Numbered from the stretch's first letter, positions 1 to 6,111 are shown. The stretch is DNA of 6,921 nt from Caryophanales bacterium UBA4869 (GCA_002399505.1 DHDT01000044.1:1047-7967); one strand, 5' to 3'. Program-made: numbers and translations. Notes: generated from the letters alone by a model not told the origin.

Positions 1-1390
1 CTCCGGAGTCGGAAACGGCCAAGCAAAAATTGGTTCCAGCACTTATTTTGGTGAATTTTTTTCCATCGGCTTCTACTTTCTTCGGCAATTCGCTTTTTTT
101 ACCGGAACCTGATTCTTTTATACCTAACTGACCATAAACATTACTTCCAAAAGAATAAATATCCCCGACATCATTAAGGACCAAAGAATGATTGGCTCCT
201 CCTGCTATACCTATGAACTTTGTACCTACAGAAGGGTTTGTCACTTTCTGAGGACTGGTCTGGTCAGCAGTAATAGCCCCTAGACCTAAGCAGCCCTCAG
301 TATAATGTCCAAAGGAATACAAATCACCAGAATCTGTAAGAGCAAGAGTGTGGTATTGGCCAGCCACCATTTTTATAAAGCAGTTTACTCCTTCGGGCTT
401 TCCAACCTTTTGTGGTGTAGTCTGGGTTGTATTCTTAGCAGCATCACCTAAGCCCAACTGACCATATAAATTAGTTCCCCAAGCATATATATCACCAGTA
501 TCGGTAAGGGCCAGAGAATGAAAATCGCCCGCCTCAATGCCGATGAACTTACTTACACCAACAGGCATGGTAACTTTATGTGGAGTTGGTTGATCTCCTT
601 GGTTATCGCCTATGCCTAACTGGCTCTCATTGTTTCTTCCCCACGTATACAAAAGACCAGCGTCAGTCAAAGCCATGGAATGGTCGAATCCAGCAGCAAT
701 TTCAGTGAATTTGACGCCGCTAACTGTTACTAAAGTGGGCTTAAGTCGATATGTTGCATCCCCAAGGCCAAGCTGGACACTGCTATTATTTCCCCAAGAA
801 TAAATAGTTCCCGTATCTGTAAGAGCCAAGGAATGACCAAATCCAGCAGCTATGTCGGTAAACTTATTAACATTTGAAGGTTTGGAAACAAGCGTCGGCG
901 AAGTCTTTGGAGAATCGCTGTTTCCTAACCCCGTCTGTCCGGCGTCATTTCTTCCCCACGAATAGATCTCACCGGTATCCGTAAGGGCAAGAGAATAATT
1001 GGAGCCGCATACCACTTTCACCACATCGATGCTGTTATCGATCTCATCAAAGGAAGGATAGACATTGATGTCTGTAGTGACGTTTGTCAAATCGGCCGCG
1101 GTGGAACCGCCTTTTGTAGTAACCCACTTGTTAAACTTATAGGAAGTCTTTCCGGAATTCGACTTGATAGGATTAGCAGGCTTCAAAGCCATGTTCCCTT
1201 TCTCAGTCTTGGTAGATAAAAGAAGGGTTGTTCCGTCACTGTCATAATAGTTGACGGTCCTAGGCTTGATGTAGTCGGCTTCGTTACTGACATTGATGTT
1301 CTGATTGATACCGGCATAGGCACCATAGGAGAGAACACCGAAAGAAGAAACAATCATACAGGACAGAATGATTTTGATTACATGTTTCAC
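1..1390 (-). CDS. Secreted RCC1-repeat (beta-propeller) protein, C-terminus outside the window
   Basis: The gene starts at a GTG (1388-1390), 9 nt after AGGAGG, and runs 463 codons to the window edge without a stop. Residues 1-26 form a signal peptide: MKHVIK, a hydrophobic stretch, then a likely cut after AYA. Residues about 44-115 resemble one Flg_new/InlB B-type repeat (YYDSDGTTLL, PANPIKS, YKFNKWV, NVTTDINVYPSF). From about residue 125, seven RCC1-type repeats of about 50-56 residues follow, each with a core like AAGxxHSLALTDTGxIYSWG and QLGLGD; the seventh is cut off. RCC1 repeats fold as blades of a beta-propeller, usually for protein binding. In Gram-positive bacteria such repeats occur in surface or secreted proteins. 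The protein is probably exported; whether it carries a wall anchor cannot be seen. The substrate or partner is unknown. It has its own promoter and no neighbour that explains its job. The family call is firm; the function is open. Confidence 0.9.
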   Translation of the reverse strand, partial: MKHVIKIILSCMIVSSFGVLSYGAYAGINQNINVSNEADYIKPRTVNYYDSDGTTLLLSTKTEKGNMALKPANPIKSNSGKTSYKFNKWVTTKGGSTAADLTNVTTDINVYPSFDEIDNSIDVVKVVCGSNYSLALTDTGEIYSWGRNDAGQTGLGNSDSPKTSPTLVSKPSNVNKFTDIAAGFGHSLALTDTGTIYSWGNNSSVQLGLGDATYRLKPTLVTVSGVKFTEIAAGFDHSMALTDAGLLYTWGRNNESQLGIGDNQGDQPTPHKVTMPVGVSKFIGIEAGDFHSLALTDTGDIYAWGTNLYGQLGLGDAAKNTTQTTPQKVGKPEGVNCFIKMVAGQYHTLALTDSGDLYSFGHYTEGCLGLGAITADQTSPQKVTNPSVGTKFIGIAGGANHSLVLNDVGDIYSFGSNVYGQLGIKESGSGKKSELPKKVEADGKKFTKISAGTNFCLAVSDSG

Positions 1391-1399
1391 AATAAGCAG

Positions 1400-1405
1400 C
1401 CTCCT
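1400..1405 (-). promoter_or_regulatory. Ribosome binding site of the RCC1-repeat gene
   Basis: AGGAGG on the minus strand (within TAAAAGGAGG) lies 9 nt before the GTG at 1388-1390. It fixes that start: the nearby ATG at 1381-1383 is out of frame, and the residues after the GTG form a complete signal peptide. Confidence 0.85.
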
Positions 1406-1462
1406 TTTACCAAGAGAAGCAAGTAGATGAAAATCCACCTAACGCCTCTTTTTTATACCTTG

Positions 1463-1491
1463 AATATAGCCATTGAAAAATCAATTGTCAA
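1463..1491 (-). promoter_or_regulatory. Sigma-A promoter of the RCC1-repeat gene
   Basis: On the minus strand a consensus -35 TTGACA (1486-1491) and a -10 TATATT (1463-1468) are separated by exactly 17 nt. Transcription would begin near 1456 and give a leader of about 65 nt. That leader contains a small hairpin, GTGGAT-TTTC-ATCTAC, ahead of the ribosome binding site. The near-perfect match suggests strong basal transcription. No operator-like repeat is obvious around it. Confidence 0.8.
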
Positions 1492-1885
1492 ATGGAAAAA
1501 GCGCGATAAATACGGGGTTATTTTGGTATTATGTTGTTTTATAATCTATTGATAAAAATGAAAAAAATAAAGCGATTTTTACTACTGCAAAATCAATTCT
1601 TTTCTGATCTGTTTTTTAAAGAAATAACAAAGAAGAGCTTTTTTGTGTTTTTGTCTTTTAACAGAAAATTATTGTATTTCCAGACTTCCAATGTTCATCA
1701 GCACATTAATAAAACAATGAAATATCAGAGTAAAAAGACTTCGTTTGTTTGTTCTTTCAAATAAACATAATCTTTGTTAACCAATAGAATATTTTTCACT
1801 CACATAAAAATGATTTCTTCTTTTTAATTTATAAATAGACTGATTTAAAGAAAGTAACCTTTTCTCGTATTGTTTTTGAGTTGAT
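1492..1885. other. AT-rich intergenic stretch with no supportable gene
   Basis: This part of the gap between the radC-like gene and the RCC1-repeat promoter is very AT-rich and full of A and T runs. Open frames exist on both strands but lack ribosome binding sites and family resemblance. I see no RNA gene, insertion sequence ends or CRISPR-like repeats. A short imperfect inverted repeat (GAAATAACAA at 1621-1630 against TTGTATTTC at 1672-1680) is within chance for such composition. Confidence 0.6.
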
Positions 1886-2206
1886 TTATTCCTCTGTTTC
1901 CTGTTCCATGAAAAAACTAGGCATCATCTTAAGGCAAAGTACAGGAAACATAATAAGCAAAGCTTCATTTTGTTTTTTTCAATTACAAGATGTACAAATC
2001 CCTAAATTTGACTGATTATTCAGATTATCAAGTAATACAGATTTCTCTAAAACTGCAAGAATTTCATCTTTATTTACTTTTGGATAGTCTATATTTATAG
2101 TGAACTAAACGTCAAACATAACAAGCATTTTAGGGTGTCTTTCAGAAAAGCACTTATTGTTTTTCATCCTAAAATGGTATTCTGACGAACAATCGAAAAT
2201 GATTTA
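1886..2206 (-). pseudogene. Possible decayed small reading frame, interrupted by TAG and TGA
   Basis: One minus-strand frame stays open here except for two internal stops, TAG at 2105-2107 and TGA at 1979-1981; it ends at TAA (1886-1888). The pieces have protein-like composition: a first part from ATG at 2165-2167 (MKNNKCFSERHPKM...), a middle 41-codon part (IDYPKVNKDEILAVLEK, ending GICTSCN), and a last 30-codon part ending FFMEQETEE. In DNA this AT-rich about seven stops would be expected in 105 codons, and only two are found, which hints at recent coding. There is no good ribosome binding site before the ATG. I do not recognise the family. TAG and TGA serve as real stops in nearby genes, so recoding is unlikely. 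It may be a dead small gene or chance. Confidence 0.3.
1896..1949. repeat. 9-bp perfect inverted repeat
   Basis: GTTTCCTGT (1896-1904) and ACAGGAAAC (1941-1949) are perfectly complementary with a 36-nt loop. It lies inside the last piece of the interrupted frame. No U-run follows on either strand, so it is not a usual terminator. It could be a weak hairpin or chance. Confidence 0.35.
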
Positions 2207-2240
2207 ATGCAAGCTAAACGTCAGAAAAAAATATGTTTGG
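2105..2240. repeat. Nested inverted and direct repeats, possible three-way-junction fold or mobile element remnant
   Basis: Three inverted pairs are nested. The outer arms are CAAACATA (2113-2120) and TATGTTTG (2232-2239). Inside are CATTTTAGGGTG (2126-2137) with CATCCTAAAATG (2165-2176), 12 positions with one G-T, and TTCTGACG (2180-2187) with CGTCAGAA (2219-2226). Drawn as RNA this makes an outer stem enclosing two hairpins. The 10-mer CTAAACGTCA also occurs twice in direct orientation (2105-2114 and 2214-2223). No transposase is nearby, and no matching promoter or terminator marks an RNA gene. AT-rich sequence produces chance pairings, so confidence is limited. Confidence 0.35.
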
Positions 2241-2281
2241 TCTTAACCTTCAAAACTATTCAAATCAAAAACTAAGCCATC

Positions 2282-2311
2282 AAAAAGTGAACTTCAATGA
2301 CACTGAAGTCA
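2282..2311 (-). terminator. Weak intrinsic terminator after the radC-like gene
   Basis: About 10 nt past the radC-like stop codon the minus strand can form ACTTCA-loop-TGAAGT (arms 2304-2309 and 2291-2296). TG/CA pairs flank it across one bulged T, and TTTTT (2282-2286) follows. The stem is short and AT-rich, but the position and U-run fit an end of transcription. Confidence 0.45.
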
Positions 2312-2318
2312 GCATTTC

Positions 2319-3005
2319 TCAGTTCAGAGAAGATATGCCTCTCTCTTCTAATTCAGACCAATAGCCTTTAGAAGTCACTATCAGATTGTCGAGTAGGATA
2401 ATATTAGAATCCGACAGTATCTTTCTAAGCTTTTTAAATACTTCCAGATCTTTTAAAGAAGGTTTGGGAATAGAAGAGCAGTGATTGTGAGCGGTGATCA
2501 CAAAAGAAGCCGGAAGAGAAAGAGAAGTCTTTAAAATAGAAGTGACATCCACTTTTACTCTTTCCACAGACTTAGAAGTAGATATCTCTCTTTTGATTAT
2601 CATTTTTCTCTTATCCAGATAGAGGACTAACAGGCTTTCGCATTTTTCAGTTTGGAACAGAGGAATCAGGTCTTTTGCCAGCGAGTAAGTGTCCGTGACG
2701 CTTTTGTTCTCTTCAAAGGGAAGACGGCGGATTATTTCTCTCATAGCCAGAAGAAGAAAAGCCTTAGTTTTCTTTACTCCAAAAGTAGTCAGGTCATCGT
2801 AATCCAGACTGACTAAACCCCGGAGACCTCCTTTTTCGTATAGTATCCGGTTAGAGAATTCAACTACGTTCTCATTTTTGGTACCCGTGTTTAAAAGTAA
2901 AGCCAAGAGTTCCGAATCATCTAAAGTTGCTATTCCGTTTCTTATAGCTTTTTCACGGGGCTTTTCAATATTTGTTCCTCTGAAATACCTATCGCCTAAT
3001 TCCAC
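2319..3005 (-). CDS. radC: RadC-like JAMM/MPN-domain protein with an altered active site
   Basis: The 228-residue product has the length and layout of the RadC (UPF0758) family. The N-terminal part (about 14-95) carries KPREKAIRNGIATLDDSELLALLL, followed by a degenerate helix-hairpin-helix (FGVKKTKA where GIGxxKA is usual). The JAMM/MPN domain follows, with HNH at 173-175 and Asp186 spaced exactly as in the metal motif HxH-x10-D. Deviations stand out: the usual HPRE before the metal motif is DVTS (153-156), so the catalytic Glu aligns with Ser156. HNHPSGD has become HNHCSSI, and the C-terminal LLDH is LLDN. The family's role is uncertain; a role in DNA repair was long assumed but is poorly supported. 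The start is a GTG that overlaps the end of the upstream peptide gene by 10 nt without a clear binding site of its own, which suggests coupled translation. Family membership is firm; enzymatic activity is doubtful. Confidence 0.85.
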   Translation of the reverse strand: MELGDRYFRGTNIEKPREKAIRNGIATLDDSELLALLLNTGTKNENVVEFSNRILYEKGGLRGLVSLDYDDLTTFGVKKTKAFLLLAMREIIRRLPFEENKSVTDTYSLAKDLIPLFQTEKCESLLVLYLDKRKMIIKREISTSKSVERVKVDVTSILKTSLSLPASFVITAHNHCSSIPKPSLKDLEVFKKLRKILSDSNIILLDNLIVTSKGYWSELEERGISSLN

Positions 3006-3172
3006 TGGAAGGTAAAACCTCCAGGCAGTGTCGTCTTACCGCTTTTACTGGTGAAAAACTTGTAGCAGATGATAGCGACTACCCCAATTGCCATCATCGC
3101 CAGAATAGTGGTGATGGTAATAGCTTCGCCGCCCTTTACTTCCTTCATCTCTTCCGTCGTGAGTTTTCTCAT
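2996..3172 (-). CDS. Small double-glycine-leader peptide, bacteriocin-like precursor
   Basis: The 58-codon gene starts at ATG 3170-3172, 9 nt after a GAGGAG ribosome binding site. The longer in-frame start at 3247 lies inside the valS terminator and is rejected. The first 15 residues, MRKLTTEEMKEVKGG, are a typical double-glycine leader of the kind cut and exported by peptidase-containing ABC transporters (C39 domain). Cutting after GG would release a 43-residue peptide: a hydrophobic segment (TTILAMMAIGVVAIICYKFF) with one Cys, a short basic turn (TSKSGK), then LPGGFTFQWN. This fits a class II bacteriocin-like or signalling peptide. No transporter, immunity protein or sensor is present in the window, so function is inferred from the leader. 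The stop codon overlaps the radC-like start, so the two are probably cotranscribed. Confidence 0.8.
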   Translation of the reverse strand: MRKLTTEEMKEVKGGEAITITTILAMMAIGVVAIICYKFFTSKSGKTTLPGGFTFQWN

Positions 3173-3181
3173 ATTTTTTCT

Positions 3182-3187
3182 CTCCTC
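3182..3187 (-). promoter_or_regulatory. Ribosome binding site of the double-glycine peptide gene
   Basis: GAGGAG on the minus strand lies 9 nt before the ATG at 3170-3172. It places translation initiation at the MRKLTTEEM leader and not at the upstream in-frame ATG. Confidence 0.8.
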
Positions 3188-3220
3188 ACTACTTATTAGG
3201 CCAGAGAGGCAGAAAAACAC

Positions 3221-3258
3221 AAAAAAAAAAGGCCTCTTATTTTTCAAAGAGGCCTTTT
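3221..3258 (-). terminator. Strong intrinsic terminator of valS
   Basis: Two nt after the valS stop codon the minus strand forms a perfect 12-bp stem, AAAAGGCCTCTT (3247-3258) with AAGAGGCCTTTT (3227-3238), around an 8-nt loop. Ten consecutive T cover 3221-3230. It should end the valS transcript efficiently, which leaves only about 48 nt before the next start codon for a promoter. Confidence 0.92.
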
Positions 3259-3260
3259 AC

Positions 3261-5840
3261 CTACTTTTCGTATTGACTCAGTTCTTTCTTATAGCTCTCA
3301 AATTTCTTCTTTTCTTCTTCGACTTTCTCAGGCTTGGCCTTTGAAAGGAAATTCGGATTGCTCAAGATCTTCTCAGAACGGCCAATCTCTATCTTGAGTT
3401 CTTCGATTCTCTTGGCTCTGATCCTTTCGGTATTGGCGTTATCTTCATCGACTATGGCCAGGGCAAAGGAGGGGAAGAAGATGAAGTCTTCGCGATTATC
3501 AGGACAGAACTCTATTTTCTTGGCAAAAGAGAAACGGGTAAGATAAGGTTCGACTTTCTTGAGTTCATCCTCTTTGCCCTGATAGAAGAGTTCAACAGGG
3601 GCATTAGGAGCCAGACGGTTTTCAGACTTGTGGTTACGGATAGCCTTGATGGCTTTTCTCAGAGAATCAGCTAACTGGAGATCTTTATTGTCGTAATTCT
3701 CATCGGAGCCAATAGGGTAGGATTCATCATAAAGAGAAGTCTTATGAAGGGGAAGATAGGAATAGATCTCCTCAGTGACAAAGGGAGCAAAGGGGAACAA
3801 GATTATCAATATCTTCTTCAGGACATCAAAGAGAACACTTAAAGTGGTGTTTTTCAAATCTGTGTCGGTGGAAGAGAGAGCGACTTTGGTGAACTCCAGA
3901 TAATCGGAGCAGAAATCATCATAGACAAAGGAATAGATATAATTGGCGGCCTGCCCTAATTCATATTTGTCCATGTTTGTTTTTACGTTGATGAGAAGCT
4001 GATCAAGCTGGGAATAGATCCAGCTGTCCAAGTAGGAAAGCTTCTCCTTCTTGGGCTTTTGATAAACGAAGCCTTCCGGAAGCAAAGAGATTATATAACG
4101 GGAGGCATTCCAGACCTTATTGAGGAAGTTATGGGCTGATTCGACCTTATTCATCGAGAAGGTGATATCTAATCCCGGAGTGCCGCCGGTGGCCAGAGCA
4201 TAACGGAGCGAATCAGTTCCGTATTGTTTGATGATGTCAAAAGGATCGATGCCGTTACCCAAAGACTTAGACATCTTTCTCCCCTGACTGTCACGGACAA
4301 GGCCGTGAATATAGACCTTCTTAAAAGGCATCCTGCCGGTGAAGTGAAGTCCTTCAAAGGCCATTCTCTCCACCCAGAAGAAGATGATGTCATAGGCTGT
4401 CACCATGACATCCAGAGGATAGAATCTCTGATAGAGCTTATCATCGAGGTCAGGCCAGCCTAAGAAAGCAAAAGGAGCCAAAGCGGAACTGAACCAGGTA
4501 TCAAGGACATCAGGGTCCTGATTGTATCGGTTAGGATCAAGAGCGGTCTCCGAGCAGATAACCTCACCGGTCTCTTTGTCAGTATAGACAGGAATCTGAT
4601 GTCCCCACCAGAGCTGACGGCTGATGCACCAGTCATCGGTGTTGCTGAGCCACTGATAGAAGATGTCGGCGTATCTTTCCGGGAAGAACTCGGTCTTTCC
4701 TTCGCTCTTCTGCATTTCCATAACCTTCTCACTCAAAGGCTGCATCTTGACAAACCACTGCTTCGAGAGCATCGGTTCGACAACAGCTTTGCTTCTTTCG
4801 GAATGTCCGACATTGTGAACGATGTCTTCGACTTTGATGAGATTGCCGTCTTCTTTGATCTTCTCGACGACTTTCTTCCTACAGGCATAACGGTCCAGGC
4901 CGTTATAGATGCCGCACTTCTCATTCATGGTTCCGTCGTTGTTCATCGTCTTGACCAATTTCAGATTATGACGTTTGGCAATGGCAAAATCATTGGGATC
5001 ATGAGCGGGAGTGCATTTCATGACACCGGTTCCGAATTCAATATCGACATAGCGGTCGCCAATCAGAGGCAGAAGCTCGCCGTTTGCCGGATTGATGACT
5101 TTCTTTCCTTCCATCCCCTTATATCTCTTGTCATTGGGATTGAAGCAGACGGCTTGATCGCCGAACATAGTCTCAGGACGGGTAGTGGCGACAGTCAGGT
5201 AGGAGGAATGATCCTCGAACCAGTATTTGAAATAATAGAACTTGCCGTTATCCTGAGAATAGACGACTTCGATGTCGCTTAAAGCAGTCTGGAGTACAGG
5301 ATCCCAATTGATGATTCTTTCTCCCCGATAGATAAGACCTTCGTCGTAAAGGCGCTTGAAGACTTTATTGACGGCTTTGACCATGCCGTCATCCAAAGTA
5401 AATCTCTCTTTGGAATAGTCAAGAGACAGACCGAGGGCTTTCCACTGTTTGGTGATGTAACTGGCATGTTCCTCTTTCCATTTCCAGGCCTCGGCTAGGA
5501 AATTCTCACGTCCCATCTCATATTTGTTCTTGCCTTCCCGGCGAAGTTTTTCTTCGACTTTGGCCTGAGTGGCAATACCGGCGTGATCCATATCGGCTAA
5601 AAAGAGAACATCGTATCCGGATAGTTTCTTATAACGGGCGATGATGTCGAGAATCGTCGTGTTGGTGGCGTGACCGATATGAAGAATTCCGGTGACATTA
5701 GGCGGAGGGACAATCATTGAAAAAGGAGTCTTGTCAAGATTCTCCTTCTTCATGGCCTCAAAATAGCCGTTGTCTTCCCAGAATTTCTCTTTGCCTTCTT
5801 CTACCGACTCATGGTCGTAGGCTTTTTGCATTTCTTTCAT
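3261..5840 (-). CDS. valS: Valyl-tRNA synthetase
   Basis: This class Ia aminoacyl-tRNA synthetase attaches valine to tRNA-Val using ATP in the cytoplasm. At 859 residues it is complete and of usual length. Visible motifs in order: PPPNVTGILHIGHA with the HIGH signature at residues 54-57; TTRPETMFGD (from 219) of the editing domain that removes mischarged threonine; WCISRQLWWGHQIP (about 403); DTWFSSALAPF (about 447); KMSKS at 522-526. A C-terminal charged coiled coil (about 795-859, with NPNFLSKAKPEKVEEEKKK) is the tRNA-binding arm of ValRS. The ATG at 5838-5840 was chosen because upstream in-frame codons lie in the T-box terminator and antiterminator. A second ATG at 5829-5831 is possible. 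The leader regulates it by tRNA-Val charging, and its own terminator follows the stop. No key residue appears missing. Confidence 0.98.
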   Translation of the reverse strand: MKEMQKAYDHESVEEGKEKFWEDNGYFEAMKKENLDKTPFSMIVPPPNVTGILHIGHATNTTILDIIARYKKLSGYDVLFLADMDHAGIATQAKVEEKLRREGKNKYEMGRENFLAEAWKWKEEHASYITKQWKALGLSLDYSKERFTLDDGMVKAVNKVFKRLYDEGLIYRGERIINWDPVLQTALSDIEVVYSQDNGKFYYFKYWFEDHSSYLTVATTRPETMFGDQAVCFNPNDKRYKGMEGKKVINPANGELLPLIGDRYVDIEFGTGVMKCTPAHDPNDFAIAKRHNLKLVKTMNNDGTMNEKCGIYNGLDRYACRKKVVEKIKEDGNLIKVEDIVHNVGHSERSKAVVEPMLSKQWFVKMQPLSEKVMEMQKSEGKTEFFPERYADIFYQWLSNTDDWCISRQLWWGHQIPVYTDKETGEVICSETALDPNRYNQDPDVLDTWFSSALAPFAFLGWPDLDDKLYQRFYPLDVMVTAYDIIFFWVERMAFEGLHFTGRMPFKKVYIHGLVRDSQGRKMSKSLGNGIDPFDIIKQYGTDSLRYALATGGTPGLDITFSMNKVESAHNFLNKVWNASRYIISLLPEGFVYQKPKKEKLSYLDSWIYSQLDQLLINVKTNMDKYELGQAANYIYSFVYDDFCSDYLEFTKVALSSTDTDLKNTTLSVLFDVLKKILIILFPFAPFVTEEIYSYLPLHKTSLYDESYPIGSDENYDNKDLQLADSLRKAIKAIRNHKSENRLAPNAPVELFYQGKEDELKKVEPYLTRFSFAKKIEFCPDNREDFIFFPSFALAIVDEDNANTERIRAKRIEELKIEIGRSEKILSNPNFLSKAKPEKVEEEKKKFESYKKELSQYEK

Positions 5841-5889
5841 AAAAAAAGTGCTTCCCTTCAAAGCTTTTGATTTCTTTGAAGGGACGCAC
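5841..5889 (-). terminator. T-box regulatory terminator, U-run abutting the valS start
   Basis: On the minus strand GTGC-G-TCCCTTCAAAG pairs with CTTTGAAGGGA-A-GCAC, giving 11 bp plus 4 bp across one mismatch. Seven T (5841-5847) lead straight into the ATG. The only purine-rich ribosome-binding candidate (GAAGGGAAG, about 5852-5859) lies in the 3' arm. Folding should therefore stop transcription and also hide the binding site. Confidence 0.9.
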
Positions 5890-6074
5890 ATGTTTGCTGT
5901 GCGCGGTACCACCCCTCTTCGGTATGTCCGCTCTCGTATACTGGTGATCTTGCTGGACCAGTTCCAGGGTTTCCCTGACTCCAGGACGACAGAAGAGAAT
6001 GACCTTTACCCACTTTCACCAGCTGCTGGGCTCTCTAAGAAAGTCAACCTCTCTTCCCTTCCCTTCTTCATCAC
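5841..6074 (-). promoter_or_regulatory. T-box riboswitch sensing tRNA-Val, upstream of valS
   Basis: T-box leaders bind a cognate tRNA: an uncharged tRNA stabilises an antiterminator, so the gene is read when charging is low. The conserved T-box motif GGGGTGGTACCGCG is at 5902-5915. Its TGGT can pair with a tRNA end ACCA, as expected for tRNA-Val with discriminator A. The antiterminator can close through GCGG (5927-5930) with CCGC. Stem I is clear: base GAAGAGA/TCTCTTC (6050-6056 with 5992-5998), a CTTT/AAAG stem (6040-6043 with 6004-6007), and distal AGAGAG...CAGCTGGTGAAAG features. In the loop between these stems the 3' strand reads GTC followed by A (6001-6003), the valine specifier codon. 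A further hairpin CAGGG-AAA-CCCTG lies in the middle. The 5' end is inferred from the promoter. Confidence 0.95.
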
Positions 6075-6080
6075 AACAAG

Positions 6081-6086
6081 ATTATA
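6081..6086 (-). promoter_or_regulatory. Probable promoter (-10 box) of the T-box/valS unit
   Basis: A perfect TATAAT on the minus strand lies about 26 nt beyond the engB stop codon and just ahead of the T-box stem I. No good -35 is found: the hexamer 17 nt upstream is TAGATT, and no extended -10 TG is present. Its position fits a transcript starting near 6074. Readthrough from lon-engB could also contribute. Confidence 0.55.
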
Positions 6087-6111
6087 GGACTTCAGGTCTG
6101 ATTAATCTATA

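Noticed and set aside
1..1390. Repeated motifs in the RCC1 region as tandem DNA repeats or a CRISPR array
   Set aside because: The periodicity of about 150-165 nt reflects the protein repeats. The copies differ widely in DNA and there are no identical short repeats with unique spacers.
1531..1764. Plus-strand 77-codon open frame in the AT-rich gap
   Set aside because: It has no ribosome binding site and low-complexity Phe/Lys/Leu composition, matches no family I recognise, and is the only such frame on that strand outside shadows of real genes.
1903..1963. Small minus-strand frames such as ATG 1967-1969 (MKLCLLC...) and ATG 1949-1951 (MFPVLCLKMM...)
   Set aside because: They are 14 to 22 codons long with no ribosome binding site, in AT-rich sequence, and are better viewed as parts of the decayed frame or chance.
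1896..1981. Selenocysteine reading of the TGA at 1979-1981 with the downstream hairpin as SECIS
   Set aside because: The inverted repeat starts about 29 nt after the TGA and has a 36-nt loop, unlike bacterial SECIS elements. A second stop (TAG) also interrupts the frame, and no selenoprotein family is recognised.
3173..3247. Upstream in-frame extension of the double-glycine peptide by 25 codons
   Set aside because: It lies in the valS terminator and its poly-T run. The GAGGAG site and the standard leader both point to the ATG at 3170-3172.
4599..5282. Long plus-strand open frame opposite valS
   Set aside because: It is the antisense shadow of well-supported valS codons and has no ribosome binding site or recognisable domain.
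5841..5912. Upstream in-frame extension of valS by 24 codons
   Set aside because: These codons fall in the T-box motif and terminator hairpin and have no ribosome binding site. ValRS similarity begins at MKEMQKAYDH.
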